Assembly (NCBI GenBank): GCA_038258215.1 | Contig: JBBSQC010000012.1 | Location: 1 to 64,000 of the forward strand | From: Fodinibacter sp038258215 | GTDB lineage: Bacteria > Actinomycetota > Actinomycetes > Actinomycetales > Dermatophilaceae | DNA: 64,000 nucleotides | Direction of reading: 5' to 3' | Shown here: one piece after another, positions 14,841 through 23,324 of the stretch | How the letters are laid out: each line of letters begins with the position of its first letter | Numbering within the stretch: the first letter of the stretch is position 1 | Translations under genes and position numbers: made by a program | Notes under the pieces: generated by a model | What the model saw: only the letters and a program-made list of their open reading frames with translations | What the model was told of the DNA's origin: nothing | Databases searched by the model: none

Positions 14841-15581
14841 ATGCGCGTGCTCATCGACCCCCGACGCCCCTCCCGGCCCGGTGCCGCCGTGACCGCCGCC
14901 GAGCTGGAGGTGATGTACACCTTCCCGCGCGGGCCGTGGGTGCGCACGAACTTCGTCACCAGCCTGGACGGGTCGGTGGCCGGCGCCGACGGCCGCAGCG
15001 GCTCGATCAACACCCCGCCCGACAACCGGGTCTTCGCCCTCCAGCGCGACCTGTGCGACGCCGTGCTCGTGGGGTCGGGGACGGCGAACGCGGAGGGCTA
15101 CGAGCGGATCGTCCCGAACCGTCGGCGCGCGTCGCCGCCGGCCCTGGTCGTCGTCAGTGGGTCGGCACGGGTGCCTGAGGGGCTGCGCACCCCCGTGGAG
15201 GGCCGGGGTGCGGGGCTGCTCGTGACGTGCGCGTCGGCCGGCCCGCGGGCCCTCAGCAAAGCCCGTGGCGCGCTCGGTGCGGATGCCGTGGTGGTGGCCG
15301 GCGAGGACCACGTCGACCTGGCCGCCGCGGTTCACGTGCTGGCCGAGAGGGGACTGAAGCACCTGCTCTGCGAGGGTGGGCCGACTCTCGTCAGCGCTGC
15401 ACTCGCGGCCGGTGTGGTCGACGAGCTGGCGCTGTCCCTGGCCCCGACGGTCGTCGGCGGGGACGGCGCGCGCACCACGTCCGGCGCCGGCCTCGGCGAG
15501 CCGGACGGCATCCCCCTCTCACTGCGCCTGTTGCTCGAGGAGCGCGGCACGCTCCTGGGGCTGTGGCGGGTGAGCCGCTGA
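14841..15581 (+). CDS. RibD C-terminal domain reductase (pyrimidine reductase family)
   Basis: 246 residues from ATG 14841. The dihydrofolate-reductase-like RibD-C fold is shown by RTNFVTSLDGSVAGADGRSG, AVLVGSGTANAEGY, GLKHLLCEGGPTLVSAAL and DELALSLAPTVVGG. No deaminase domain is attached, so it is a stand-alone reductase. Such proteins reduce the riboflavin intermediate diaminohydroxyphosphoribosylaminopyrimidine or other substrates with NADPH; without other rib genes nearby the substrate is open. It is divergent from ppk2 with 39 bases between starts. Confidence 0.8.
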   Translation: MRVLIDPRRPSRPGAAVTAAELEVMYTFPRGPWVRTNFVTSLDGSVAGADGRSGSINTPPDNRVFALQRDLCDAVLVGSGTANAEGYERIVPNRRRASPPALVVVSGSARVPEGLRTPVEGRGAGLLVTCASAGPRALSKARGALGADAVVVAGEDHVDLAAAVHVLAERGLKHLLCEGGPTLVSAALAAGVVDELALSLAPTVVGGDGARTTSGAGLGEPDGIPLSLRLLLEERGTLLGLWRVSR

Positions 15582-15619
15582 CCCGCGGACACCGCATCGT
15601 CCCGCCGCACCGCACCGCG

Positions 15620-16798
15620 TCATCGGTCAGCGAAGGCCTGGACCAGCCGTTCCCACCGCTGCGGATCCACATTCCACTCCTTGCAGTGCCGCGCGACGTG
15701 CCACTCCTCGAAGGTGACGAGGTCCGGTCGTGCGCGTGCCAGCTCGCGCGACGGCCCGACCGGCACGAACTCGTCGTCGGCGGAGTGGATGAGGAGGATC
15801 TCGTGGTGCAGCTCGTCGGCCCGCCGCACCCAGTCGGTGAGGGCGAGGTCGACGGACTCGTGCACACCGAGCAGCCGGTGCCCCCACCGCTGCCTCATCA
15901 TCGTGCGGGCGAGTGAGCCGATGTGCCGGGGCAGCCGATGGCCGCGGGCGTGGTGGGAGAGCACGTCGCCCCAGTCGATCACCGGCGCGTCGAGCACGAC
16001 CCGCGACACCAGCGCGGACAGCGGCGACCGGTCGAGCAGCTGCAGGACGATCGCGCCGCCCATCGACCAGCCCACGAGCATCACCTCGGTGGCTCCTCGC
16101 CCGACGGCGAGCTCGATCGCCGCCTCGACGTCGCGCCACTCCGACAACCCCAGGGCGTAGCGGCGGTCCGGCCCACCCGGCACCCCCGCGTCGTTGCGGT
16201 AGGTCGGGGCCATACAGGTCCAGCCCGCGGCGAGGAGGGGCGGCATCGACCGGATCGTCTCCTCCAGCTGGGCACCGCGCCCGTGCACCAGCACCGCCCA
16301 CCGCTCCCCCGGCCCACCCGGCGGCGGGACGACCCACGCCGGCATCGGTCCCAGCTCACCGGCATACCGCACGTGCTCGGTCGGCACCCCGATGCTGATG
16401 TCGGGGGCGGCGCCGTGGAAGTAGGAGTTCCAGCGTGCGGGGCCGGGAGCGAGGTCACCGGAGTCGACCCCCAGGAGCTGCCGCTCGACCAGACCTGCGC
16501 CGGCGTCGATGGTGAGCACGTCACCGACCCGGGCGTGCCCCACGCCACCGTCGAACCACAGCCCGTAGCGACCCGGAACCACGGTCTCCGCGGTGGTCGC
16601 GATCGTCACGCTCGTCGGCCCGACGTCGTGGACCACCACGTCGTCGGGCCGTTGCGGGTCCGGAGTCAGCACGCGGCGGGCGAAGTATGCCGCGGCCGCC
16701 AGCGAGCCGGCCCCGGAGGCGACCGCGGTGGTCGCGCCCACAGCGGCACCCGCGGTGGCGGCACGGCGCGCAGTCGAGTGGCGACCGTGCGCGCTCAC
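15620..16798 (-). CDS. Alpha/beta hydrolase, membrane-associated
   Basis: 392 residues from GTG 16798, which overlaps the ligase stop by 4 bases (GTGA), so the two are translationally coupled. An N-terminal hydrophobic stretch (AAVGATTAVASGAGSLAAAA) is a probable membrane anchor. The hydrolase core has the oxyanion region AVLVHGRGA, nucleophile elbow GWSMGGA (Ser near residue 254), acid in HSADDEFVP and the final His in EWHVARHCKEW. The substrate is unknown. The pairing with a polymerase-ligase gene is odd and may be only transcriptional. Confidence 0.8.
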   Translation of the reverse strand: MSAHGRHSTARRAATAGAAVGATTAVASGAGSLAAAAYFARRVLTPDPQRPDDVVVHDVGPTSVTIATTAETVVPGRYGLWFDGGVGHARVGDVLTIDAGAGLVERQLLGVDSGDLAPGPARWNSYFHGAAPDISIGVPTEHVRYAGELGPMPAWVVPPPGGPGERWAVLVHGRGAQLEETIRSMPPLLAAGWTCMAPTYRNDAGVPGGPDRRYALGLSEWRDVEAAIELAVGRGATEVMLVGWSMGGAIVLQLLDRSPLSALVSRVVLDAPVIDWGDVLSHHARGHRLPRHIGSLARTMMRQRWGHRLLGVHESVDLALTDWVRRADELHHEILLIHSADDEFVPVGPSRELARARPDLVTFEEWHVARHCKEWNVDPQRWERLVQAFADR

Positions 16799-18957
16799 GC
16801 GCCGCCCTCGGACAGCACCGCGGACAGGTCGTAGGAGACCGGCTCGTCGAGCTGCTCGAAGGTGCAGTCGGCCGGCTCCTTGTCGGGGCGCCAGCGGACG
16901 AACTGCGCGGTGTGCCGGAAGCGCACCCCCTCCATGTGGTCGTAGCGCACCTCCACGACGCGCTCGGGCCGCAGCGGCGTGAACGACAGGTCCTTCCCGG
17001 CCGCCCAACGACTCTGGGCCGCGGCCCGAGGGGTGCGGGTGCCCTCCTCCTGCGCGGCCCAGCTCCACGGGTGGTGCTCGAAGGAGGTCACCAGCGGCTG
17101 GAGCTCCTCGAACAGCTCGCGACGCCTGGCCATCGGGAAGGCCCCGATCACCCCCACCGAGCGGAGCTCACCGTCGGGGCCGTGGATGCCGAGCAGCAGG
17201 GAGCCGACGAGGTCGTCGCCGGACTTGTGGGTGCGGTAGCCCGCGACGACGCAGTCGGCGGTGCGCTCGTGCTTGACCTTGGCCATGGTGCGCTTGTCGG
17301 GCTCGTACGGCCCGTCCAGCTCCTTGGCCACCAGACCGTCGAGCCCGGCCCCCTCGAAGGCGGTGAACCAGGTGGCGGCGAGGTCACGGTCGGTCGTGGC
17401 CGGCGTGAGGTGGATGGGCGGCTGGGCCCCGGACAGGGCGGCCTCCAGCATCGAACGACGCTCGCGCAGCGGACGCCCCATGAGGTCGTCATCGCCCAGG
17501 GCCAGCAGGTCGAAGGCCACGAAGCGGGCAGGGGTCTCGACGGAGAGCTTCTTCACCCGGCTGGCCGCGGGGTGGATCCGCTGGCTCAGCAGGTCGAAGT
17601 CGAGGTGGTCCCCGCCCGGGGTGACGACGATGATCTCGCCGTCGACGACGCACCGCTCAGGGAGGTTGGCCAGTGCGGCCTCGACGATCTCGGGGAAGTA
17701 GCGGGTCATCGGCTTCTCGTTACGGCTGCCGATCTCGACCCGGTCCCCGGAGCGGAAGATGATCGAGCGGAAGCCGTCCCACTTGGGCTCGAAGCTCACG
17801 TCGCGGCCCTCGAGGGCGGAGATGCCCTTGACGGCCTTGGCGAGCATGGGCGACACCGGCGGCACGACCGGCATCCCCCACGCGGCGCGTTCGTCGGCGT
17901 CGCGCTCGGCCTTGGGCCGCATGTACTCCTCGTCCGCTTTGTCGCCGCGCCGCTTGCTCGGCTGCACGCGGGGCGGCTCGCCCGGCATCTTGGGGTAGTC
18001 CGGGGGGAAGTTCAGCTCGCCGAGCCCGCGCTCGCTGACGTCGCGGTCCCAGAGCGCGATCGCGGCGGTCACGTCGCCGACGGCCGCGTCGATCTCGGCC
18101 CAGGCGTCGCCGCGGTCCTCGAGCACGTCGGGGACGGTGAGGATCGTGAAGTCCCCGGGCGCGACGGCCGAGAGCTCGTCCCAGGTGACCGGCATCGACA
18201 CCGGCGCACCCGGCAGCGGCCTGGGGCTGTAGGCCGAGGCGATCGTGCGGTCGCGGCAGGCCTGGTTGAAGTCGACGAAGACCCGCTCGCCCCGCTCCTC
18301 CTTCCACCACGAGGTGGTGACGAGGTCGGGCAGCCGGCGCTCGAGCTCTCGGGCGATGCCGATGACTCCGTGGCGCACGTCGAGGAACTCGTGGGTCGGG
18401 GCGATCCGCGCGAAGACGTGCACGCCTCGGTTGCCGCTCGTCTTCGCCCAGGCGGTCAGCCCCACCTCGGTGAGCACCTCGCGCAGGGCGTGGGCTGCCT
18501 CCACCGCGTCGGTGAAGCCGCGCCCGGGCTGCGGGTCGAGGTCGATGCGGAGCTCGTCGGGGTTGTCGTTGTCGGCGGTGCGCACCGGCCACGGGTGGAA
18601 GGTCACGGCATTCATCTGCACGGCCCAGACCGCGGCCGCGACCTCGTCGACGACGATCTGGCTGTGCCTCCTGCCGCTGGGGTAGCGGCACATCACGGTG
18701 CGCACCCACTCGGGCATGCCCTTCGGCGGGTTCTTTTGATAAAACTCTTCGCCATCGATCCCCTCGGGGAACCGCTGCAGGGTGACCGGGCGGTCGCCGA
18801 TCGCGTGCACGAGGGGGTCCCCGACCGCCATCACGTAGGCCGCGAGGTCGCCCTTGGTGATGCCGACGTCGGGCCACATCAGCCGGTCGGGGCTGCTCAG
18901 CCGCACCTGGCGCGGCCCGTCCGGGCCGTCGACCTCGATCACCTGTGCGTCCACCAT
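16795..18957 (-). CDS. DNA repair polymerase/primase-ligase fusion (LigD-like, no phosphoesterase)
   Basis: 720 residues. Residues 1-300 are a LigD-type primase-polymerase domain: GIDGEEFYQKNPPKGMPEWV, the catalytic DLD at 139-141 and a third acid in VFVDF (about 229), with TSGNRGVHVFARI for template binding. Residues 361-720 are an ATP-dependent DNA ligase with adenylation motif EPKWDGFR (Lys392), CVVDGEIIV and the OB-fold part ending in VVEVRYDHMEG and RFRHTAQFVRWRPDK. Classical mycobacterial LigD carries a phosphoesterase between or before these; the linker here (about 300-360) is too short for one. The usual partner Ku is not in the window. Role inferred: end joining or gap-filling repair. 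Confidence 0.88.
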   Translation of the reverse strand: MVDAQVIEVDGPDGPRQVRLSSPDRLMWPDVGITKGDLAAYVMAVGDPLVHAIGDRPVTLQRFPEGIDGEEFYQKNPPKGMPEWVRTVMCRYPSGRRHSQIVVDEVAAAVWAVQMNAVTFHPWPVRTADNDNPDELRIDLDPQPGRGFTDAVEAAHALREVLTEVGLTAWAKTSGNRGVHVFARIAPTHEFLDVRHGVIGIARELERRLPDLVTTSWWKEERGERVFVDFNQACRDRTIASAYSPRPLPGAPVSMPVTWDELSAVAPGDFTILTVPDVLEDRGDAWAEIDAAVGDVTAAIALWDRDVSERGLGELNFPPDYPKMPGEPPRVQPSKRRGDKADEEYMRPKAERDADERAAWGMPVVPPVSPMLAKAVKGISALEGRDVSFEPKWDGFRSIIFRSGDRVEIGSRNEKPMTRYFPEIVEAALANLPERCVVDGEIIVVTPGGDHLDFDLLSQRIHPAASRVKKLSVETPARFVAFDLLALGDDDLMGRPLRERRSMLEAALSGAQPPIHLTPATTDRDLAATWFTAFEGAGLDGLVAKELDGPYEPDKRTMAKVKHERTADCVVAGYRTHKSGDDLVGSLLLGIHGPDGELRSVGVIGAFPMARRRELFEELQPLVTSFEHHPWSWAAQEEGTRTPRAAAQSRWAAGKDLSFTPLRPERVVEVRYDHMEGVRFRHTAQFVRWRPDKEPADCTFEQLDEPVSYDLSAVLSEGGA

Positions 18958-19058
18958 GTGGCGAGGATATCGAGCGGGTCCGACGGAACGGATGTGACGG
19001 CGGTATTTCGTGCCGGGGGCATGGGAACCATCGAGGCCCCTGTGCTGTTGGTCTGGTC

Positions 19059-19499
19059 ATGACGATGAAGCCGACCCGCCGTGAGTATGCCGTCGACCGC
19101 ACCGACGCCGAGTGGCGCGAGACCCTCACCCCCCAGGAGTTCCAGGTGCTCCGCCAGGCAGGCACCGAGCGGCCGTACGTCGGGGAGTACACCGACACCA
19201 GGACCACCGGCGTCTACGCCTGCCGGGCGTGCAACGCGGAGCTGTTCACCTCGGAGACCAAGTTCGAGAGCCACTGCGGGTGGCCCTCGTTCTACTCACC
19301 GCTGGCGGGCGACTCCGTGGAGTTCATCGAGGACCGGTCGATGTTCGGGCCGCCTCGCATCGAGGTGCGGTGCGCCAGCTGCGGCAGCCACCTCGGGCAC
19401 GTCTTCGAGGGCGAGGGCTACGACACCCCGACCGACCAGCGCTTCTGCATCAACTCGATCTCGATGACCCTGCGCCCCGCCGACGCCGACCCCTCCTGA
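19059..19499 (+). CDS. msrB: Peptide-methionine (R)-S-oxide reductase
   Basis: 146 residues from ATG 19059. The SelR/MsrB fold is clear: zinc ligands in CRACN and CASCG, the substrate motif SHCGWPSFYSPL, LGHVFEGEG, and the catalytic cysteine in RFCINSISM. It repairs R-methionine sulfoxide in oxidised proteins in the cytoplasm using thioredoxin or a mycothiol-linked reductant. It is a single gene, divergent from the ligase gene, and followed by the dispersed stem-loop repeat, which may serve as its terminator. Confidence 0.95.
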   Translation: MTMKPTRREYAVDRTDAEWRETLTPQEFQVLRQAGTERPYVGEYTDTRTTGVYACRACNAELFTSETKFESHCGWPSFYSPLAGDSVEFIEDRSMFGPPRIEVRCASCGSHLGHVFEGEGYDTPTDQRFCINSISMTLRPADADPS

Positions 19500-19565
19500 C
19501 CCCTGGATCCCATTCCGAGGCCACCGCCCTTCCTGCCGCGGCTCCTCGTCAGCCTCCCGACCCGA

Positions 19566-19644
19566 GCCGGGGTTTATCGGGTGACCCGATAAGCCCCGGC
19601 GCACCCCCAGAAGGCTTGTCCGTTGAGGCCGGGGCTTCTCGGGG
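19566..19644. repeat. Dispersed stem-loop repeat, copy 1
   Basis: Core unit 19584-19644: left arm ACCCGATAAGCCCCGGC, 14 bases, CTTGTCC, 6 bases, right arm GCCGGGGCTTCTCGGGG, total 61 bases. An extra arm (GCCGGGGTTTATCGGGT, 19566-19582) lies to the left and pairs with the left arm to form a second 17 bp hairpin with one mismatch. It sits between convergent 3' ends of msrB and the AbiEi-like gene and abuts the stop codon of the latter. Confidence 0.75.
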
Positions 19645-20619
19645 TCAGCCCTGGGCCGAAGATCCCTCGCCCACCGTGGCCCAGCGTCGAACCGGGGTGT
19701 CTTCGGGCTCGAGGATCGGCGGCCGCGCCTCGGAGAGGGAGACCTCGTGGCGGATCCTCGCGAGGAGGGCTCGCGGACGCTCGAGCTGGGACCAGATGAC
19801 CCGCTCGACCCGAAAGCCCAGCCGCCGGATGCGGTCCTCACGCTTCTCACGCCACAGGCTCTCCGGGTCCTGCGCATACTTGACCCGACCGTCGAACTCC
19901 AGACAGAGGTTGGTGCCGTCGACGAGGAAGTCGACGCGGGCGACGATTCGTCCGTTGTCCAGGATGCCGAACTGAGGGACGAGTCGGAGTCCGCCCACCG
20001 TGACCAGCACCCGGAGGCGGCTCTCGCCGATCGACTCGGCACGGCCATCCATGAAGGCCAGCATCGTGCGGACGCGGCCTGCCCGAGCCCAGCCCTTCAC
20101 CGCCGACGCCACCGACCGGATCTCTTCCTCGGTCGTGCGTCCCTCGTGGCTGGCGCTGTCCGCCGAGACGATGCCGGCTAGGTGGCCGTGGTCCAGTGCG
20201 GTCTGGACGACCGCGCCCGCGATGCGACCCTCGTCACTGTCCGCCGGTCGCAGCCGGGGGTGAGGAGGTCGAATCCGACACAGCGCCGTCAGGACCTCGC
20301 GTCGCACGGGCCGCACGATGTCGGCGAGCCCAAGGTTCGTCCCCCACGTCGCGACGCCGCTGAGAGCCAAGGCCGAGGCGGAACACGGCCAGGCGTCCGG
20401 GTAGACGAGAAGTGCCGCCCTGGTCCGTAGCTCGTGCAGAGCGAGCGGGTCCTCGGGGACCACCGTCGGCAGGGCGTACACCGATCGGGCCAGTGACCGC
20501 ACCTCCTTCCGGGCGCGCAAGCCGGCGAGGTGCTCGTCGCTGATGCCGATCAACCGCGCCTGAGCGGTGGTGAAGATCCCGTCGTGGTGCTCCGCGAGGG
20601 ACCGCAGGGTGTCGTCCAT
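19645..20619 (-). CDS. AbiEi-antitoxin-like / DUF559 nuclease-fold protein
   Basis: 324 residues from ATG 20619. The N-terminus, HHDGIFTTAQARLIGISDEH, is the winged-helix start of AbiEi-type antitoxin domains found in many actinobacterial proteins. The C-terminal third has a Vsr-like restriction endonuclease pattern: CLEFDGRVKYAQDPESLWRE, then KREDRIRRLGFRVERVIWSQ. In this fold the acidic residues of E-F-D and the following K/E contribute to catalysis. No toxin gene is adjacent, so it is probably an orphan. Function unproven; DNA cleavage or defence is an inference. Confidence 0.7.
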   Translation of the reverse strand: MDDTLRSLAEHHDGIFTTAQARLIGISDEHLAGLRARKEVRSLARSVYALPTVVPEDPLALHELRTRAALLVYPDAWPCSASALALSGVATWGTNLGLADIVRPVRREVLTALCRIRPPHPRLRPADSDEGRIAGAVVQTALDHGHLAGIVSADSASHEGRTTEEEIRSVASAVKGWARAGRVRTMLAFMDGRAESIGESRLRVLVTVGGLRLVPQFGILDNGRIVARVDFLVDGTNLCLEFDGRVKYAQDPESLWREKREDRIRRLGFRVERVIWSQLERPRALLARIRHEVSLSEARPPILEPEDTPVRRWATVGEGSSAQG

Positions 20620-20717
20620 GGGCTCAGGTGATCACCCGCATCCTCGCCGCCGCGACGCTCGGCGAAATCTGGGGATGACCGCAGTCAGGGACCTCGCTTG
20701 TGGACGAGGCGCACGTG

Positions 20718-20792
20718 CCCCGACAAACCCCGGCCGGCGTTGACAATGCTTGTCCGGAAGAGCCGGGGTTTATAGGGTGTCCCGCTAAACCC
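20718..20792. repeat. Dispersed stem-loop repeat, copy 2
   Basis: Core 20718-20778 (61 bases): left arm CCCCGACAAACCCCGGC, 14 bases, CTTGTCC at 20749-20755, 6 bases, right arm GCCGGGGTTTATAGGGT. A partial extra arm (TCCCGCTAAACCC) follows to 20792. Located between the AbiEi-like start and the hemQ stop. Confidence 0.75.
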
Positions 20793-20849
20793 GGAAGGAG
20801 GGGGGGGGCAGTGGGGCCGGGGCGGAAATGCTCCGGGGGTGGGGTGGGG

Positions 20850-21575
20850 TCAGCGCTGGCGGGCGACGAGGTCGCGGATCGGGACGCGGGGGCCGGTGTA
20901 GAACGGGACCTCCTCGCGCACGTGCATCCGGGCCCGAGACGCCCTCAGGTCGCGCATGAGATCCACGATCCGGTGCAGCTCGTCGGCCTCGAACGCGAGG
21001 ATCCACTCGTAGTCGCCGAGCGCGAAGGATGCGATGGTGTTGGCCCGCACGTCGGGGTAGTCGCGCGCCTGCTTCCCGTGTTCGACGAGCATGTCGCGGC
21101 GCTCGGTGTCGTCCAGCAGGTACCAGTCGTAGGAGCGCACGAACGGGTAGACACAGATGTAGTCGCGGGCCTCCTCCCCCGACATGAAGGCCGGGATGTG
21201 GCTCTTGTTGAACTCGGCCGGGCGGTGCAGCGCGGCCGCCGACCACACCGGGTCGAGGTGCTGGCCGTATGCCGTGCGCAACAGTGCGTGGTACGCCTCC
21301 TGGAGGGCCTCGATCGTCGCGGCGTGCCACCACACCATGAGGTCAGCGTCGGCGCGCAGCCCGGCGACGTCGTAGGAGCCACGCACGACGACGTCGCGCT
21401 CGGCGAGGTCGGTGAAGAGCTGCTCCACCTCCTCGGCCATCGCGGACCGGTCCTGATCACCCAGGGGCTCGGCGACGGCGAAGACCGACCACATGGCGTA
21501 GCGGATCGTGTCGTTGACCTCGCGGATCCGGGCGGCTCCGGGCTTGGCGGGTGTGGTGCGGGTGGGCTCGCTCAT
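20850..21575 (-). CDS. hemQ: Coproheme decarboxylase HemQ
   Basis: 241 residues from ATG 21575, overlapping the hemG stop by 4 bases. Chlorite-dismutase fold landmarks: IREVNDTIRYAMWSVF, GSYDVAGLRADADLMVWWHA, ICVYPFVRSYDWYLL (catalytic tyrosine of actinobacterial HemQ) and the proximal heme histidine in VEHGKQARDY. It oxidatively decarboxylates coproheme to heme b using peroxide, the last step of the coproporphyrin-dependent pathway. Coupling with hemG upstream supports the assignment. The longer upstream frame reads into hemG and is not used. Confidence 0.92.
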   Translation of the reverse strand: MSEPTRTTPAKPGAARIREVNDTIRYAMWSVFAVAEPLGDQDRSAMAEEVEQLFTDLAERDVVVRGSYDVAGLRADADLMVWWHAATIEALQEAYHALLRTAYGQHLDPVWSAAALHRPAEFNKSHIPAFMSGEEARDYICVYPFVRSYDWYLLDDTERRDMLVEHGKQARDYPDVRANTIASFALGDYEWILAFEADELHRIVDLMRDLRASRARMHVREEVPFYTGPRVPIRDLVARQR

Positions 21576-23161
21576 GGACGGTGCTCTCCTGAAAGGGATG
21601 TGGCGGCGGCGCTGAGGTCTGCTGTGCTCGGGTCTGCTGTGCTCGGGTCTGCAGTGCTCGAGGGTCGGTGCTGAGATTCTCTGGCGGCGAGTGCGCCGGC
21701 GAGGAAGGCGACGGTCGTCCGGGCCGACAGCAGGGCCGAGCCGATGACGGCCGGGATGCCGACCCCGTCGTAGGTCGCGCCGGCCACCTCCAGCCCGGGC
21801 ACGTCCTCGAGCGCGAGGCGCACGGCGGCGACCCGCTCGACGTGCCCCACGGCATACTGCGGCAACCCCCCACCCCAGCGCTGGACGTGGCTGTCGACGA
21901 GGTGCGGGAGCGGGCGGCCGATAGCGTCGGAGATCTCGGCCACCGAGACGGCGACCAGGTCTTCGTCGTCGCGCTGGAGGACGGCCTCCTCCCGGGCCCG
22001 GCCGATGGAGGCGCGCAGGTGGAACACCTCGCTGGAGAGGCTCCCGGCCCACGCCCACTTGTTGGCGCTGAAGGTGCCTGCCTTGATGGTGCGACCCTCC
22101 ACCGGAGGCACGAGGAACCCCGAGCCGGGCAGGTCGGCAAGGTCGCGACGCGCGACCGCCAGGGTCACGACCGACGTGGATGCCGTCTCGACCTCCCCCA
22201 GCCGGCGCGCCGCCTCGGGTGCGTGGGTGGCGAGCAGTCGGGCCGCCGGCGCGGCCGGGACACAGAGGATCACGGCATCAGCGTCGAGCAGCTCGGGGTC
22301 GGCCGCCGAGCCGACGACGAGCCGCCAGCCCCCGTGCGTACGCTCCAGCCGGCGGAGCACGGACCCGGTGTGCACGGTCGCGCCCCGCTGCCTGATCTCG
22401 CGGGCGAGGACCTCGGGGAGCAGGCCCACCCCGCCGACGACGCCCGCGAAGGGGGGCCGAGGCGGTGGGGGCGCCGGCTCACCGTCTGATCCATCGGCGC
22501 GGATGGTTCCATCTCGGAGACCGGGTGCTCCTGGACCGGCGGCGCCTTCGGAGCGGAGCAGCGACTCCCCGCGGATGGCACGGTCCCAGAGCGCCGGCAT
22601 CGTGGCCTGAAGCGACAACCGGGAGGCGTGACCGGCGTACACCCCGCCGAGCAGGGGCTCGACCAGACGGTCGACGACCGCGCGACCGAGTCGAGCGCCG
22701 ACGTAGTCACCCACGGCGACGTCCTCCTGCAACGGCCCACCGGGCCACGGCTGCTCGTCCCGCAGCCGGGCCACCTCGTCGGCGTCGAGCACACCCAGCG
22801 CAGAGGCAGCGTCGGTGGGCACGCCCATGAGCGTGGCCTTGGGCAGTGGTCGCAGGGCGCCCCGCGACCAGACCGAGGCGGTGGTGGTCGCCGGCGTCGT
22901 CAGCAGATCTGCGGCGCCGACCCGGCGCACCAGGTCCGTGCCCTCGGGACGAACGGCGAGCATCGCCTCGGCCCCGACGTCGACGAGGTGCCCGCCGACC
23001 TCCTCGCGGCGCAGCTTGCCCCCGAGCCGGTCGCTGCCCTCGAGCAGGGTCACCGCGATCCCGGGCCAGCCGTCCAGCACCTCCAGCGCGGCAGTGAGAC
23101 CGGCGATCCCACCTCCCACGACGACGACGTGGGGCCGGGTGGAGACGGCCGGAGCGGACAT
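21572..23161 (-). CDS. hemG: Coproporphyrinogen III / protoporphyrinogen oxidase
   Basis: 529 residues from ATG 23161. The FAD dinucleotide fold is VVVVGGGIAGLTAALEVL with acidic LLEGSDRLGGKL; the family end is seen in GGGLPQYAVGHVERV and PGLEVAGATYDGVGIPAVIG. It oxidises coproporphyrinogen III to coproporphyrin III, placing it before ferrochelatase and HemQ. After the final FAD segment there is a variable tail of about 40 residues with three near-identical STADP repeats. A proline/glycine-rich insert (about residues 205-235, including PAPPPPRPPF) interrupts the substrate domain and is unusual. Often named hemY or cgoX. Confidence 0.92.
   Translation of the reverse strand: MSAPAVSTRPHVVVVGGGIAGLTAALEVLDGWPGIAVTLLEGSDRLGGKLRREEVGGHLVDVGAEAMLAVRPEGTDLVRRVGAADLLTTPATTTASVWSRGALRPLPKATLMGVPTDAASALGVLDADEVARLRDEQPWPGGPLQEDVAVGDYVGARLGRAVVDRLVEPLLGGVYAGHASRLSLQATMPALWDRAIRGESLLRSEGAAGPGAPGLRDGTIRADGSDGEPAPPPPRPPFAGVVGGVGLLPEVLAREIRQRGATVHTGSVLRRLERTHGGWRLVVGSAADPELLDADAVILCVPAAPAARLLATHAPEAARRLGEVETASTSVVTLAVARRDLADLPGSGFLVPPVEGRTIKAGTFSANKWAWAGSLSSEVFHLRASIGRAREEAVLQRDDEDLVAVSVAEISDAIGRPLPHLVDSHVQRWGGGLPQYAVGHVERVAAVRLALEDVPGLEVAGATYDGVGIPAVIGSALLSARTTVAFLAGALAARESQHRPSSTADPSTADPSTADLSAAATSLSGEHRP
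21617..21661 (-). repeat. Three 15 bp tandem repeats in the hemG tail
   Basis: Units GTCTGCTGTGCTCGG (21617-21631, exact again 21632-21646, third copy with two changes to 21661). They encode STADP-type pentapeptides in frame, so the number could vary between strains without frameshift. Confidence 0.8.
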
Positions 23162-23217
23162 GGATCCAGCGTCTCACGCGACCCACGGGCCCCCACTGCC
23201 ACCCCGGTCACCAGCGT

Positions 23218-23231
23218 GACGCGATCGCGTC
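23218..23231. promoter_or_regulatory. 14 bp perfect palindrome upstream of DUF4349 gene
   Basis: GACGCGATCGCGTC lies 94 bases before the DUF4349 start, in the divergent intergenic region with hemG. It may be an operator; the bound protein is unknown. Confidence 0.35.
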
Positions 23232-23324
23232 GAAGCCGTGACCCGATCGAGATTCGAGAGCCGGAACCGGGGCGCGCCGCTGGGTCTCTGACCGAAAGCA
23301 GTCACCGTCGACGAAGGAGTCACC

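Noticed and set aside
16687..19062. 791-residue plus-strand frame over the ligase gene
   Set aside because: Shadow of the polymerase-ligase gene, which has intact catalytic motifs on the other strand.
19566..19644. CRISPR array
   Set aside because: The arms repeat, but there are only two or three arms per locus, arranged as inverted repeats, with no regular spacers or cas genes.
19645..20619. Type IV toxin-antitoxin pair for the AbiEi-like gene
   Set aside because: No AbiEii-type nucleotidyltransferase gene is adjacent; the neighbours are msrB and hemQ.
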